Origin: Trujillonella humicola
GTDB taxonomy: Bacteria; Actinomycetota; Actinomycetes; Mycobacteriales; Geodermatophilaceae
DNA length: 64,000 nt
NCBI RefSeq assembly: GCF_046233715.1
Contig: NZ_JBJNRJ010000001.1
Location: forward strand, 196,709-260,708
Direction of reading: 5' to 3'
Position numbers and translations under genes: made by a program. Below the pieces are notes generated by a model. That model searched no databases. It was not told the DNA's origin and saw nothing but the letters and a program-made list of their open reading frames with translations. This document shows positions 1 to 8,438 of this stretch, piece after piece (position 1 is the stretch's first letter; every line of letters starts with the position of its first letter).

Positions 1-2105
1 AGCCCGACGAGCGCTCGATCACCACCGCCCTGCTCGCCGGCCTGCTCTCCCAGATCGGCCTGCAGGTCGAGGAGGGCAGGCGCAAGGACGGCGACCGGCG
101 CCGCGGCGGCCGCGAGTACCTGGGCGCCCGCAACGCCCGCTTCGTCATCGCGCCCGGCACCCCGCTGGCGAGGAAGCCCCCGCGCTGGGTGGTCGCCGCC
201 GAGCTGGTGGAGACCAGCCGGCTGTTCGCCCGGACCGTCGCGCGCATCGACCCCGAGACGGTCGAGCAGCTCGCCGGCCACCTGGTCACGCGCGAGTACT
301 CGGAGCCGCGGTGGGACGCCAAGCGGGGCTCCGTCGTCGCCACCGAGCGGGTGACGCTCTACGGGCTGCCGCTCGTGGTGGGCCGGCGGGTGCAGTACGG
401 CTCGATCGACCCGGTCGTCTCCCGCGAGCTGTTCGTCCGGCACGCGCTGGTGCAGGGCGAGTGGACCACCCACCACCGCTTCTGGGTCGAGAACCAGCGG
501 GCGCTGGAGCGGGTCGCCGAGCTCGAGGAGCGCGCCCGCCGCCGTGACATCCGGGTCGACGACGAGACGCTGTTCGAGCTCTACGACGCCCGCGTGCCGG
601 CCGACGTCGTCTCCACCCGGCACTTCGACCGGTGGTGGAAGGAGGCCCGGCGGCGCACGCCGGACCTGATGACCCTCACCGTCGAGGAGCTCACCGACGC
701 CGCGGCGGCGGGTCAGGTCCGCGAGGAGGACTTCCCCGACGCCGTCCCGCTGACGCAGGGGCTCACCCTCCCGCTGTCGTACGCCTTCTCGCCCGGGGCG
801 CCGGAGGACGGCGTGACCGTCGCCGTCCCGCTGGCCGTGCTCGACGCCGTCGCCGAGCGGACGGCGGGCAGCTCGCTGGCCTTCACCGTGCCGGGGCTGC
901 GGGAGGAGCTGGTGACCGCGCTGCTGCGCACCCTGCCCAAGCAGACCCGCCGTGCGCTGGTGCCCATCCCCGACCGGGTGCGGGAGGTGCTGCCGCGGAT
1001 CGAGCCGACCGAGCCGCTGCTGCCGGCGCTGGAGCGCGAGCTCCGCCGGGCCGCGGCCGTCGTGGTCCCGCCGGACGCCTGGGCGCCCGAGCAGGTGCCG
1101 GGCCACCTGCGGGCCACCTTCCGGGTGGTCGACGACCGCGACCGCACCCTGGCCCAGGGCAAGGACCTGCACGCCCTGCGCGCCGAGGTGGCACCCCAGG
1201 CCCGGGCCAGCCTGGCGCGCGCCGCCGCCGACCTCGAGCGCACGGGGCTGACCGCGTGGACGATCGGCGACCTGCCGCGCAGCGTCGAGGTCGACCGCGG
1301 CGGGCACGTCGTCCCCGCGTTCCCCGCGGTGGTCGACGAGGGGGAGACCGCCGGCGTCCGCGTGGTGGCCTCCGAGGCCGAGGCGGCCCGCCTGCACCGG
1401 CGCGGCGTCCGCCGGCTGCTGGTCCTGGCCGCCGGGTCCCCCGCCCGGCAGGTCGCCAAGGGGCTGGGCCCGCGGTCGCGCCTGGCGCTGCAGTTCAACC
1501 CCGACGGCGAGATCCCCGACCTGGTCGCCGACTGCGTGGACGCCGCCGCCGACGAGCTGGTCACCGCGGCCGGCGGCCCGCCGCGCGAGGCGGCCGCGTT
1601 CGCCGCGCTGGTGGAGACCGCCCGCGCGCAGCTGGCGCCGCTGACGAAGGACACCGTGACCCGGGTCGAGGCGGTGCTGACCCAGGCCCGCGAGGTCGCC
1701 GTCGCGATCGGCGCCGCGCCGGGCCGCCGGGTGCCCGACGCCGCCGTCGCCGACCTGCGCCGGCAGATGGCCGGGCTGCTGCACCGGGGCTTCGTCGCGG
1801 CGACCGGCCGCCGCCGGCTGCCCGACGTCGTCCGCTACCTCACGGGCATGGCGCTCCGGCTGGAGAAGCTGCCGGCCAACGCCGCCCGCGACGCGCTGTG
1901 GATGCAGCAGGTGGAGGCGGTGACGGCCGAGTACGAGCAGCTGCGCCGGAAGGTCCCGCCCAGCGGTGCGCCCGACGACCCGGTCACGGCGGTCCGCTGG
2001 ATGGTCGAGGAGCTGCGGGTGGCGCTGTTCGCGCAGCAGCTGGGCACGCCGCGGGCGGTGTCGGAGCAGCGCATCTACAAGGCGATCGACCGCATCTCGG
2101 CCTGA
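1..2105 (+). CDS. hrpA: ATP-dependent RNA helicase HrpA, C-terminal part (5' end outside the window)
   Basis: The frame is open from the left edge, so only the last 700 or so residues are visible. The visible part is the region after the helicase motor. It starts with the end of the helicase-associated segment (GGREYLGARNARFVIAPG-type sequence), then the DUF3418 domain typical of HrpA (LPLSYAFSPGAPEDGVTV), and ends in the family's conserved tail (RYLTGMALRLEKL, then WMVEELRVALFAQQLGT). The DEAH motor lies upstream and cannot be checked. HrpA proteins are DEAH-box 3'-5' RNA helicases linked to mRNA processing and ribosome rescue. The next gene converges on it 46 nt downstream. Confidence 0.93.
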   Translation, partial: PDERSITTALLAGLLSQIGLQVEEGRRKDGDRRRGGREYLGARNARFVIAPGTPLARKPPRWVVAAELVETSRLFARTVARIDPETVEQLAGHLVTREYSEPRWDAKRGSVVATERVTLYGLPLVVGRRVQYGSIDPVVSRELFVRHALVQGEWTTHHRFWVENQRALERVAELEERARRRDIRVDDETLFELYDARVPADVVSTRHFDRWWKEARRRTPDLMTLTVEELTDAAAAGQVREEDFPDAVPLTQGLTLPLSYAFSPGAPEDGVTVAVPLAVLDAVAERTAGSSLAFTVPGLREELVTALLRTLPKQTRRALVPIPDRVREVLPRIEPTEPLLPALERELRRAAAVVVPPDAWAPEQVPGHLRATFRVVDDRDRTLAQGKDLHALRAEVAPQARASLARAAADLERTGLTAWTIGDLPRSVEVDRGGHVVPAFPAVVDEGETAGVRVVASEAEAARLHRRGVRRLLVLAAGSPARQVAKGLGPRSRLALQFNPDGEIPDLVADCVDAAADELVTAAGGPPREAAAFAALVETARAQLAPLTKDTVTRVEAVLTQAREVAVAIGAAPGRRVPDAAVADLRRQMAGLLHRGFVAATGRRRLPDVVRYLTGMALRLEKLPANAARDALWMQQVEAVTAEYEQLRRKVPPSGAPDDPVTAVRWMVEELRVALFAQQLGTPRAVSEQRIYKAIDRISA

Positions 2106-2151
2106 AGGAGGCCCCCTCGCCCCCGACCCTCGCTCCGCTCGGGCCGGGCCC

Positions 2152-3240
2152 CTACGAGGGAGCCGGACGGGTGGTCGAGCGGACGACGACGCGCCAGCCC
2201 GGCTCGCCCTCCGGCGGGGTCCCGCCGAGCACCAGCCGGGCGCACCGGGCGCCCTGCTCGCGCAGCGACTGGGCGACGGTGGTCAGCCCGGCCGCCTCCG
2301 CCGCGTCGCCGTCGTCCCAGCCGGTGACGGCGACGGCGTGCGGAACGGCGAGCCCCGCCGCGGTCACGGCGCGCAGGGCGCCCAGGGCCAGCTCGTCGCT
2401 CATCGCGGCGACCGCGTCCGGCGGCTCGTCGCCGGCCAGGAGCTCGGCGGTGAGGTCCTCGCCCTGCCCGCTGTCGTTGACCGGGCACACCGCCAGGCGC
2501 AGCGCCGCCGGGGGCCGGCCGGCCTGCGCCCACGCGTCCCGGAAGCCCTCCCAGCGGTGCCGGGTCACCGGAAAGCCCACCTCGCCGACGTCCGGCCCCC
2601 TCAGCACCCGGCGCGCGCGGGCGCGGTCGAGCGGAAAGCCCAGGACCACCGGCCGCTGCGCGCCGGCGAAGGCCAGCGCGCCGACCGCCGCGGCGGCGGA
2701 CCGGTCGTCGATGGCCACCACCGGCAGGCCGCGGTGCGCGGGGCCGGCGTGGACGACGGCGGGCAGGCCGCGGTCGGCGACGGCGTCGAGGACGGGATCG
2801 TCGTCGCTGGTGGTCCAGACGACGAGCCCGTCGACGACGGCCTCGGCGACGCGCTCGACGTCCGTCCCGCCGCCCGTCACCGGCAGCAGCGTCAGACCGA
2901 CCCCCTCGGCGACGCACACGTCGGCGACCCCGGCGAGGAAGCGCGCCGCCTGCGGGTCGTCGAAGGCGTAGCTCAGCCGCTCGCCGAGGACGACGCCCAG
3001 CGACCCGACCCGCCCGCGGCGCAGCGAGCGGGCGGTCGGATCGGGGCCGGGGTAGCCCAGGTCGCGGGCCGCCGCCCGCACCCGCTCGACCGTCCCGGCC
3101 GCCACCCGGGCGGGGCGCGAGTACACGTAGGAGACCGTCATCGGCGACACCCCGGCCGCGCGCGCCACCTGGCGCATGGTCGGTCGCGCCGCCGGCGCCG
3201 CCCCCGGCTCAGGTGCGGACCGGGGCCCTGGCGGTGGCAC
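2152..3240 (-). CDS. LacI-family transcriptional regulator
   Basis: The N-terminal LacI helix-turn-helix is clear (MRQVARAAGVSPMTVSYVYS, with a hinge helix ending in TARSLRRGRVG). It is followed by a periplasmic-binding-protein-like effector domain (GSLGVVLGERLSYAFDDPQ to the C-terminus). I chose the GTG at 3240 rather than the ATG at 3177. On the minus strand a TACAGT -10 box (3252-3247) sits exactly 6 nt before it, as expected for a leaderless mRNA; this adds 21 Pro/Ala-rich residues before the HTH. It is transcribed divergently from the MFS gene at 3256 with only 15 nt between the start codons, so it most likely controls that transporter and itself. The effector is unknown. Confidence 0.9.
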   Translation of the reverse strand: MPPPGPRSAPEPGAAPAARPTMRQVARAAGVSPMTVSYVYSRPARVAAGTVERVRAAARDLGYPGPDPTARSLRRGRVGSLGVVLGERLSYAFDDPQAARFLAGVADVCVAEGVGLTLLPVTGGGTDVERVAEAVVDGLVVWTTSDDDPVLDAVADRGLPAVVHAGPAHRGLPVVAIDDRSAAAAVGALAFAGAQRPVVLGFPLDRARARRVLRGPDVGEVGFPVTRHRWEGFRDAWAQAGRPPAALRLAVCPVNDSGQGEDLTAELLAGDEPPDAVAAMSDELALGALRAVTAAGLAVPHAVAVTGWDDGDAAEAAGLTTVAQSLREQGARCARLVLGGTPPEGEPGWRVVVRSTTRPAPS

Positions 3241-3243
3241 TCC

Positions 3244-3270
3244 TACACTGTAGCTGTGTATCGATACACA
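3244..3270. promoter_or_regulatory. Overlapping divergent leaderless promoters with a 16-bp palindromic operator
   Basis: Plus strand: TACACT (3244-3249), 6 nt, GTG at 3256 of the MFS gene. Minus strand: TACAGT (3252-3247), 6 nt, GTG at 3240 of the LacI gene. The two -10 boxes overlap. A perfect palindrome TGTGTATCGATACACA (3255-3270) covers the MFS start codon and lies just upstream of the lacI -10. It has the central CG typical of LacI-family operators. Regulator occupancy here would block both transcription starts and, for the MFS gene, the leaderless start codon itself. Confidence 0.75.
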
Positions 3271-4506
3271 TCCGCGGCGCCCACGGCGGCGTTCCGCCGG
3301 GACGGCCCGACCGTGGTGTCCTACGCGGCGCTCGCGTGCTTCACCTTCTGGCTGTACGCCTTCGGCCCGGTCCTGTCCCTCCTGCGCGCCGAGCGCGGGT
3401 TCTCCTACACGGTCCTGGGACTGCACACCGCGGCGTGGTCGGCCGGCACGATCGTCGTCGGCCTGCTGTTCCCGGCGGCCGCCCGGCGGCTGTCGCGCGG
3501 CGCGCTGCTCTGGTCCTCGGCCGCGCTGGCCTCGGCCGGGGCCGTGCTCGTGGTGGCCAGCGGCGGGCCGGGGGCCACCCTCGGCGGGGCCGGCGCCCTC
3601 GGCCTGGGCGGCACGGCGCTGGTCGCCGTCGTCCAGGCCGTCCTGTCCGACCGGCACGGTCCGCGGCGGGAGCGGGCGCTGACCGAGGCCAACATCGGCG
3701 CGGCCGCGTGTGCGGTGATCGCGCCGCTGGGGCTCGGAGCGCTCGCCGCCGGGCCCCTCGGCTGGCGCGCCGCCTACCTGCTGCCGGTCCTGGGGCTGGC
3801 GGGGCTGGCGCTGCGCGCCCGGCGCACGCCGCTGCCGGCCCCCGTGCGGCCGGCGGGACGGGCGGGCGCCGGCCGGCGGCTGCCGGCGGCCGGCTCGCTG
3901 CTCGCCGGACTGGTCGCGGGCAGCATGGCGGTCGAGTTCTGCCTGGTCTACTTCGGCGCCGAGCAGCTCCGGACGCTCGGGCTGTCGGCGCCGGCCGCGG
4001 CCACCGCGATGAGCGGCCACTACCTCGGACTGCTGGCCGGCCGGATCGCCGGTGCGGCGGCGACCCGGCGTCCCGGCCGGACCGTCCCCCTGCTGCACGG
4101 CTCCCTCGTGCTCACCACCGGTGGCTTCCTGCTGTTCTGGCTGAGCGCCTCGCCGGCCGGAGCGGTGGCCGGGCTCGCGCTGGCCGGGGTGGGGGTCGCC
4201 AACCTCTACCCGCTGGCCCTCGCGCTGGCCCTGGGTGCGGCCCCGGGGGACGAGGACCGGGTCAACGCGCGCACCCAGCTCGTCGGCGGGCTGCTCGTGC
4301 TCGTCGCCCCCGTCGTGCTCGGCGGGCTCGCCGACCGGGCCGGCCTGACCGCCGCCTTCTCCGTTGAGCTGCTGCTCCTGGCGCTCTGCCTGGCGCTCCT
4401 GGTGGCCGGCACCCGCCGCTGCGATCGCCGGGCCGGCGACGGTCAGTCGATCGCCGGAGCGGCGTCGTCGTCGGGGCGGTCGCGCAGCAGCGCGGAGATC
4501 CGCTGA
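3256..4506 (+). CDS. MFS transporter
   Basis: A 416-aa polytopic membrane protein with about 12 hydrophobic segments (for example VVSYAALACFTFWLYAFGPV near the N-terminus). It matches the major facilitator superfamily in length and in its central basic loop (about residues 190-215, ARRTPLPAPVRPAGRAGAGR). The start is GTG 3256, placed by the upstream TACACT box; in-frame GTGs near 3314 are alternatives. Regulation by the divergent LacI repressor is implied by the palindrome over the start. The substrate cannot be deduced; LacI-linked MFS genes often carry sugars or nucleosides. Its 3' end overlaps the convergent HTH gene by 64 nt. Confidence 0.82.
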   Translation: MYRYTSAAPTAAFRRDGPTVVSYAALACFTFWLYAFGPVLSLLRAERGFSYTVLGLHTAAWSAGTIVVGLLFPAAARRLSRGALLWSSAALASAGAVLVVASGGPGATLGGAGALGLGGTALVAVVQAVLSDRHGPRRERALTEANIGAAACAVIAPLGLGALAAGPLGWRAAYLLPVLGLAGLALRARRTPLPAPVRPAGRAGAGRRLPAAGSLLAGLVAGSMAVEFCLVYFGAEQLRTLGLSAPAAATAMSGHYLGLLAGRIAGAAATRRPGRTVPLLHGSLVLTTGGFLLFWLSASPAGAVAGLALAGVGVANLYPLALALALGAAPGDEDRVNARTQLVGGLLVLVAPVVLGGLADRAGLTAAFSVELLLLALCLALLVAGTRRCDRRAGDGQSIAGAASSSGRSRSSAEIR

Positions 4507-4823
4507 CGGGTGACGCCGAACAGCGAGGCGATCCGGTTGATGCTCACCGATTCCCCGTGCAGCGCCCGGGCCTGCTCCCGGCGCCAGGCGCTGCCGGCCG
4601 TCGCCAGCGTCGCGAGGACCGTGCTGATCCGCTCGACCACCAGCGGGCGGGGCTCCGCGGTCACGATGTCGAGCCAGGGGCGGCCGGTCTCCCGCTGCTC
4701 GACCAGGCGCTGCGCCCGTTCGCGCGCGGATCCCAGCTCGTCGGAGCACGTGTCCAGCGCGGCCACGAGGGCGCGCAGCGCCGCCAGGGCCGGCTCGTCC
4801 CCGCCACGGGTGTCCGACGCCAC
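4443..4823 (-). CDS. Helix-turn-helix protein, function unknown
   Basis: 126 aa. The first 60 residues form a helical segment rich in Ala, Leu and Arg (ALAALRALVAALDTCSDEL onward). Residues about 95-115 form a recognisable helix-turn-helix (SINRIASLFGVTRQRISALL). The GTG at 4823 has a GGAGGA Shine-Dalgarno 4 nt upstream. The tail overlaps the end of the MFS gene. The upstream region holds a 13-bp inverted repeat and repeated GTGACGTGCAA elements, which suggests autoregulation. I recognise the fold, not the target. Confidence 0.7.
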   Translation of the reverse strand: MASDTRGGDEPALAALRALVAALDTCSDELGSARERAQRLVEQRETGRPWLDIVTAEPRPLVVERISTVLATLATAGSAWRREQARALHGESVSINRIASLFGVTRQRISALLRDRPDDDAAPAID

Positions 4824-4882
4824 CTGTCCTCCGCTCGCCCGCCCGCCGCATCCCGACGGATCGATGGCCCACTATGCATCTG

Positions 4883-4940
4883 AACCCCCCTTGCATGCAA
4901 CGGGTGTGACGTGCAATGCCAGTGACGTGCAAGGGGGGTT
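4883..4940. repeat. Inverted repeat with internal direct repeats, probable operator region
   Basis: AACCCCCCTTGCA (4883-4895) and its exact complement TGCAAGGGGGGTT (4928-4940) enclose 32 nt. Inside are the palindrome TTGCATGCAA (4891-4900) and two direct copies of GTGACGTGCAA (4906-4916 and 4922-4932), 16 bp apart start to start. It lies between the divergent HTH gene (4823) and the ATPase gene (5047), so several copies of one DNA-binding protein could control both. Confidence 0.65.
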
Positions 4941-5046
4941 GCGTCACTCGTTCCGGCGTGCTTCGGTAGCGCACAACGGGATGCTGCGCCTGTGCCCGAC
5001 GTGGCGCGCCGTCCCGACCTCGTCAGCACCACCCCGGAGGCCGGCC

Positions 5047-5436
5047 GTGTCCACCCTGCGCGCGAGCGTCGATCTGCTCCCCGTCGCGCGCAGCGTGCCG
5101 GTGGCCCGTCACGTGGTCGTGGACCTGCTGCGGGCCTGGCGCGCGCCGCACGACCACGACGACGCGGCCCTGCTGGTGACCGAGCTGGTCGCGAACGTCG
5201 TGGACCACGTCGGTGGCGACAGCGTGTTCACGCTGGAGGTGACTCTCGCCGACGACTGGCTGCGGATCGGTGTCGTCGACGGATCCGGTGTCCGCCCCGT
5301 CATCCGGGAGCTGGACACGGGCCACCCGCGGGGACGCGGCATGCGGCTGGTGGCCGCGATCGCCGACCAGTGGGGAGCCGAGGACCACCGCGGCGGCAAG
5401 CGGGTCTGGTTCGAGCTGCGCCCACCGGGCCTGTGA
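5047..5436 (+). CDS. HATPase-fold ATP-binding protein (RsbW/SpoIIAB-like anti-sigma or regulatory kinase)
   Basis: 129 aa, the size of a stand-alone GHKL serine-kinase domain. The N box is ELVANVVDHV, the G1 box VVDGSG and the G2 loop HPRGRGMRLVAAIADQWG. There is no phospho-accepting His domain, so it is not a two-component kinase. In actinobacteria such proteins bind sigma factors or phosphorylate anti-anti-sigma proteins in stress cascades. GTG 5047 follows a GGAGG (5036-5040), which decides the start. No anti-sigma antagonist or sigma gene is adjacent, so the partner is unknown. Confidence 0.82.
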   Translation: MSTLRASVDLLPVARSVPVARHVVVDLLRAWRAPHDHDDAALLVTELVANVVDHVGGDSVFTLEVTLADDWLRIGVVDGSGVRPVIRELDTGHPRGRGMRLVAAIADQWGAEDHRGGKRVWFELRPPGL

Positions 5437-5520
5437 CTCCGTGCGCCCGGGGTTTGACCCCGCCGGTCGCCGGGGAGGGCCGCAGGGACGATCCGTCCCC
5501 GCAGTCGAAGGAGATGCGCG

Positions 5521-5685
5521 ATGACCGAGCCCGGGACCCACAGCGCCGGTGAGGGCCTGTCCGACGAGGAGATGGTGGAGACCGTCGCCGGCCAGACCGA
5601 CAGCGCCTCCGAGCACGCCGACAACGCCGGCAAGGACTGGTCCGGCAAGGACCTCGACGCCCCGGCTCCGACCGACCAGGGCTGA
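5521..5685 (+). CDS. Small acidic hydrophilic protein (54 aa)
   Basis: ATG at 5521 follows an AAGGAG 6 nt upstream (5509-5514), the strongest Shine-Dalgarno in this part of the window. The product is acidic and hydrophilic, rich in Glu, Asp, Ala and Gly, with no membrane segment or Cys (it begins MTEPGTHSAGEG and ends DAPAPTDQG). Such proteins often accumulate in stressed actinobacteria, but I know of no function for this one. It follows the ATPase gene by 84 nt and may share its control. Confidence 0.7.
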   Translation: MTEPGTHSAGEGLSDEEMVETVAGQTDSASEHADNAGKDWSGKDLDAPAPTDQG

Positions 5686-5706
5686 GCCCCCGCGCCGCCC
5701 GGGAGG

Positions 5707-5759
5707 CCCGGGCGGCGCCGGGCCGGGCGGTGCACACCCGGGCGGTGCCGGGCCGGGCG
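5707..5759. repeat. Two direct copies of a 23-bp GC repeat, 30-bp period
   Basis: CCCGGGCGGYGCCGGGCCGG-type sequence occurs at 5707-5729 and 5737-5759 with one difference (C/T). It lies in the noncoding stretch between the 54-aa gene and the P450 gene. Each copy is also self-complementary, so the stretch could fold as a hairpin. Confidence 0.5.
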
Positions 5760-5824
5760 CTCGGCCGGGCGCCCGGCGCTGACAGACTGCGGCGGACGAC
5801 GACGTCCCCCGCAGAGAGGCGCCC

Positions 5825-7177
5825 ATGACCGCGCTGACCGCACCGCGGCAGTCCCCGCCGGCCCCCGAGCCCACCCGCTCGCCCCTGCTGCGGCCGGCAC
5901 GGACGCTCGCACGCTACGCCGTCCGGCACGGGCTGCCCGCCGTGTACCTCGCCCGGGCCGCCCGCCGCGGCGACCTCGTCGGCCGGCTGCTGCGCGACCC
6001 GGCGGTGCGCGAGCACCCGTACGACGTCCACGAGCAGCTGCGCGCCCGCGGTCCGCTGGTGCCCAGTGCTCTCGGGTTGGTCACGACCTCCCACGCCGTC
6101 GCGCAGGAGGTGCTGCGGTCGGACCGCTTCGGCGTGGGCTGGGACCGGTCCCGCGCCTCGGGGGCGATCGGCTGGGCGCTGCGTTTCGGCGACGAGCTCG
6201 ACGCCGCCGGCGTGGCCGAGCCGCCGTCGATGCTGGTGGTCGACGCCCCCGACCACACCCGCTACCGGCGGCTGGTCAGCCGCGCGTTCACCCCCCGGGC
6301 CACCGCGGCGTTCGAGCCCGTGATCCGGCGGACCGCCGAGCAGCTCCTCGACGGCCTGGCCGGTGCCGGGACCGTCGACCTCGTCGACCGCTACGCCGCC
6401 CAGTTGCCGGTGCTGGTCATCGCCGAGCTGCTTGGCGTGCCGACCGACCGCCGGGAGGACTTCCTGTGCTGGGGCGCCGCAGCGGCCGCGACGCTCGACC
6501 CCGGGCTGCCGGTGCGCCGGTACGTGCGGGCCGAGCGGGGGCTGCGGGCGATGCACGGGTTCCTGCGGCAGCACTTCGACCGGCTGCGCCGTGATCCGGT
6601 TGACGACCTGGTCAGCCGGCTGGTCGGGCTGCCCGGGGAGGAGGCCCTGACCGAGCGGGAGCTGCACGCCACGGTGCTGCTGCTGCTGGGCGCCGGGTTC
6701 GAGACGACGGTGAACCTGCTGGGCAACGCCGTCGTCGCCCTCGACGCCCACCCCGACCAGTGGGAGGCGCTGCGCGCGGAGCCGGCCGGCTGGGCCGGCG
6801 CGGTGGAGGAGGCGCTGCGGTACGACAGCCCGGTGCAGCTCACCGGCCGCACCGCGCGCGCCGACGTGGAGGTCGCCGGCCGGCTCGTGCCGGCCGGCGG
6901 CCGCGTCACGCTGCTGCTCGGGGCGGCCAACCGCGACCCCGGCGTCTTCGCCGACCCCGCCCGATTCGACGTCGGCCGGGCCAACGCGCGCGAGCACCTG
7001 GCCTTCTCCGGCGGCGTCCACTACTGCCTGGGAGCCGGTCTGGCACGGCTCGAGGCGGAGGTGGCGCTGCAGGCGCTGAGCGAGCGCTTCCCGCGGATGC
7101 GCGTCGCCGGGCGGCCGGTGCGCCGCGACCTGCGGACGCTGCGCGGCTTCGAGGTGCTGCCGGTCAGCCTCGGCTGA
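5825..7177 (+). CDS. Cytochrome P450
   Basis: 450 aa, a normal length for a soluble bacterial P450. Oxygen-binding I-helix: LLGAGFETTVNL. K-helix ExxR: EEALRYDSPVQLTGR. Heme-ligand loop: FSGGVHYCLGAGLAR, with the axial Cys. The N-terminal 45 residues are Pro/Arg rich and precede the normal start of the fold. No ferredoxin or ferredoxin reductase gene is nearby, so electron partners must come from elsewhere, and no biosynthetic genes surround it. The substrate is unknown. Its end overlaps the convergent MFS gene by 14 nt. Confidence 0.95.
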   Translation: MTALTAPRQSPPAPEPTRSPLLRPARTLARYAVRHGLPAVYLARAARRGDLVGRLLRDPAVREHPYDVHEQLRARGPLVPSALGLVTTSHAVAQEVLRSDRFGVGWDRSRASGAIGWALRFGDELDAAGVAEPPSMLVVDAPDHTRYRRLVSRAFTPRATAAFEPVIRRTAEQLLDGLAGAGTVDLVDRYAAQLPVLVIAELLGVPTDRREDFLCWGAAAAATLDPGLPVRRYVRAERGLRAMHGFLRQHFDRLRRDPVDDLVSRLVGLPGEEALTERELHATVLLLLGAGFETTVNLLGNAVVALDAHPDQWEALRAEPAGWAGAVEEALRYDSPVQLTGRTARADVEVAGRLVPAGGRVTLLLGAANRDPGVFADPARFDVGRANAREHLAFSGGVHYCLGAGLARLEAEVALQALSERFPRMRVAGRPVRRDLRTLRGFEVLPVSLG

Positions 7178-8438
7178 CCGGTTCCGGCCGGGCCGGCACG
7201 GGGAGGACGGCGTCGCGTGCGGCGCCCCAGCCGGCCCACGCCATCGGGACGACGGCGACGAGCAGCACGACCAGCGGCCAGGACCAGCCGCGGGTGGCGT
7301 CGTGCAGCGCACCGAGCACCAGCGGGCCGGAGGCGGCGAGCAGGTAACCCAGGCACTGGGCCACGCCGCCGAGCCGGGCGGCCACGAACGGGGTGGGGCT
7401 GCGCAGCACGATGAGGGTCAGCGCCAGCGCGAAACCCGATCCCTGCGCGACGCCCCAGGCGCACACCCACACGACCGTGGCGGTGTCCGGGAGCAGCAGC
7501 AGGCCGGAGAGGCCGACGGCGTAGGCGCCGACCACGGCGACCACCAGGGGCCGCTGCCCGCGCATCCGGCCGGCCTGGGCGGGCGCGACGAGCGCGCCGG
7601 CCGCCCCCACGACGTTGGACAGCCCGAGCAGCAGTCCGCCCGCCGACCGGGGCACCCCGGCGTCGGCGAGCAGCGTCGGCAGCCAGGCGGCGATCGCGTA
7701 GAACTGCAGGCTCTGCATCGCCAGGAAGGCGCAGACCCGGCGCGCCAGCGGCAGCCGCAGCAGCTCCCAGGAGCCGCCGGGCGGCGCGTCGCCCCGGACC
7801 CGGCGGGCCCGGCCGGTGCCGGCGACCGGCAGCCACAGCACGAGCGCGCCGAGGGCGAGGAAGAGCCACAGGCCCAGCCCGCCCCGCCAGCCGAGGCCGA
7901 GCGCGCCGGCCACCGGCAGGGTCAGGGCCGCGCCCGCGGCGGCACCGACGTTGAGGGAGGCCGAGTAGATGCCCATGACGGCGCCCGGCCGCACGAACTC
8001 GCGCTTCACGTACGCCGGCAGCAGCACGTTGGCCAGGGCGATGGCGGCCCCGGCCAGCAGGCTCCCGGCGTAGAGCAGGGCGACGGGGGACAGCAGCCGC
8101 AGCGCGATGCCCAGCGCCAGCAGCAGCAGGGAGGCGCCGACCGCGGTCTCCAGCCCGACCCGCCGGGCCAGCCGGGGAGCCACCGGGGCGAAGGCGCCGA
8201 AGCAGAGCACCGGCACCGTGGTGAGCAGGCCGGCCATCGCCGAGGAGAGGCCGGTGTCGGCACGCAGGTCGCCCAGCAGCGGCGCGACCGCCACCACCGC
8301 CGGGCGCTGGTTGAGCGCGACCGCGACGATCGCGGCGACCAGCAGCCACGTGGCGAGGCGGGTGCGGGAGGTCGGCGCCGGCCCCCTCCCGGCCGCCGCC
8401 CCGGGGACGCCGGCGGTGGGGAGGAGGGGACCGGTCAT
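7164..8438 (-). CDS. CynX/NimT-type MFS transporter
   Basis: 424 aa with about 12 membrane segments. The order of motifs fits the CynX/NimT branch of the MFS: VALNQRPAVVAVAPLLGDLR at the start, then FGAFAPVAPRLARRVG, and SPTPFVAARLGGVAQCLGYL in the second half. ATG 8438 overlaps the cysN stop by 4 nt (ATGA), so it is translationally coupled to cysN and most likely cotranscribed with it. That raises the possibility of a sulfur-linked substrate or export product, but family members also carry cyanate, nitroimidazoles and other small anions. The context is suggestive only. Confidence 0.85.
   Translation of the reverse strand: MTGPLLPTAGVPGAAAGRGPAPTSRTRLATWLLVAAIVAVALNQRPAVVAVAPLLGDLRADTGLSSAMAGLLTTVPVLCFGAFAPVAPRLARRVGLETAVGASLLLLALGIALRLLSPVALLYAGSLLAGAAIALANVLLPAYVKREFVRPGAVMGIYSASLNVGAAAGAALTLPVAGALGLGWRGGLGLWLFLALGALVLWLPVAGTGRARRVRGDAPPGGSWELLRLPLARRVCAFLAMQSLQFYAIAAWLPTLLADAGVPRSAGGLLLGLSNVVGAAGALVAPAQAGRMRGQRPLVVAVVGAYAVGLSGLLLLPDTATVVWVCAWGVAQGSGFALALTLIVLRSPTPFVAARLGGVAQCLGYLLAASGPLVLGALHDATRGWSWPLVVLLVAVVPMAWAGWGAARDAVLPVPARPEPVSRG

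Noticed and set aside
2152..4974. A 940-residue open frame on the minus strand covering lacI and the MFS gene
   Set aside because: Only its last part is LacI; the upstream part is the antisense of the MFS gene and has no recognisable domain. High GC keeps many antisense frames open.
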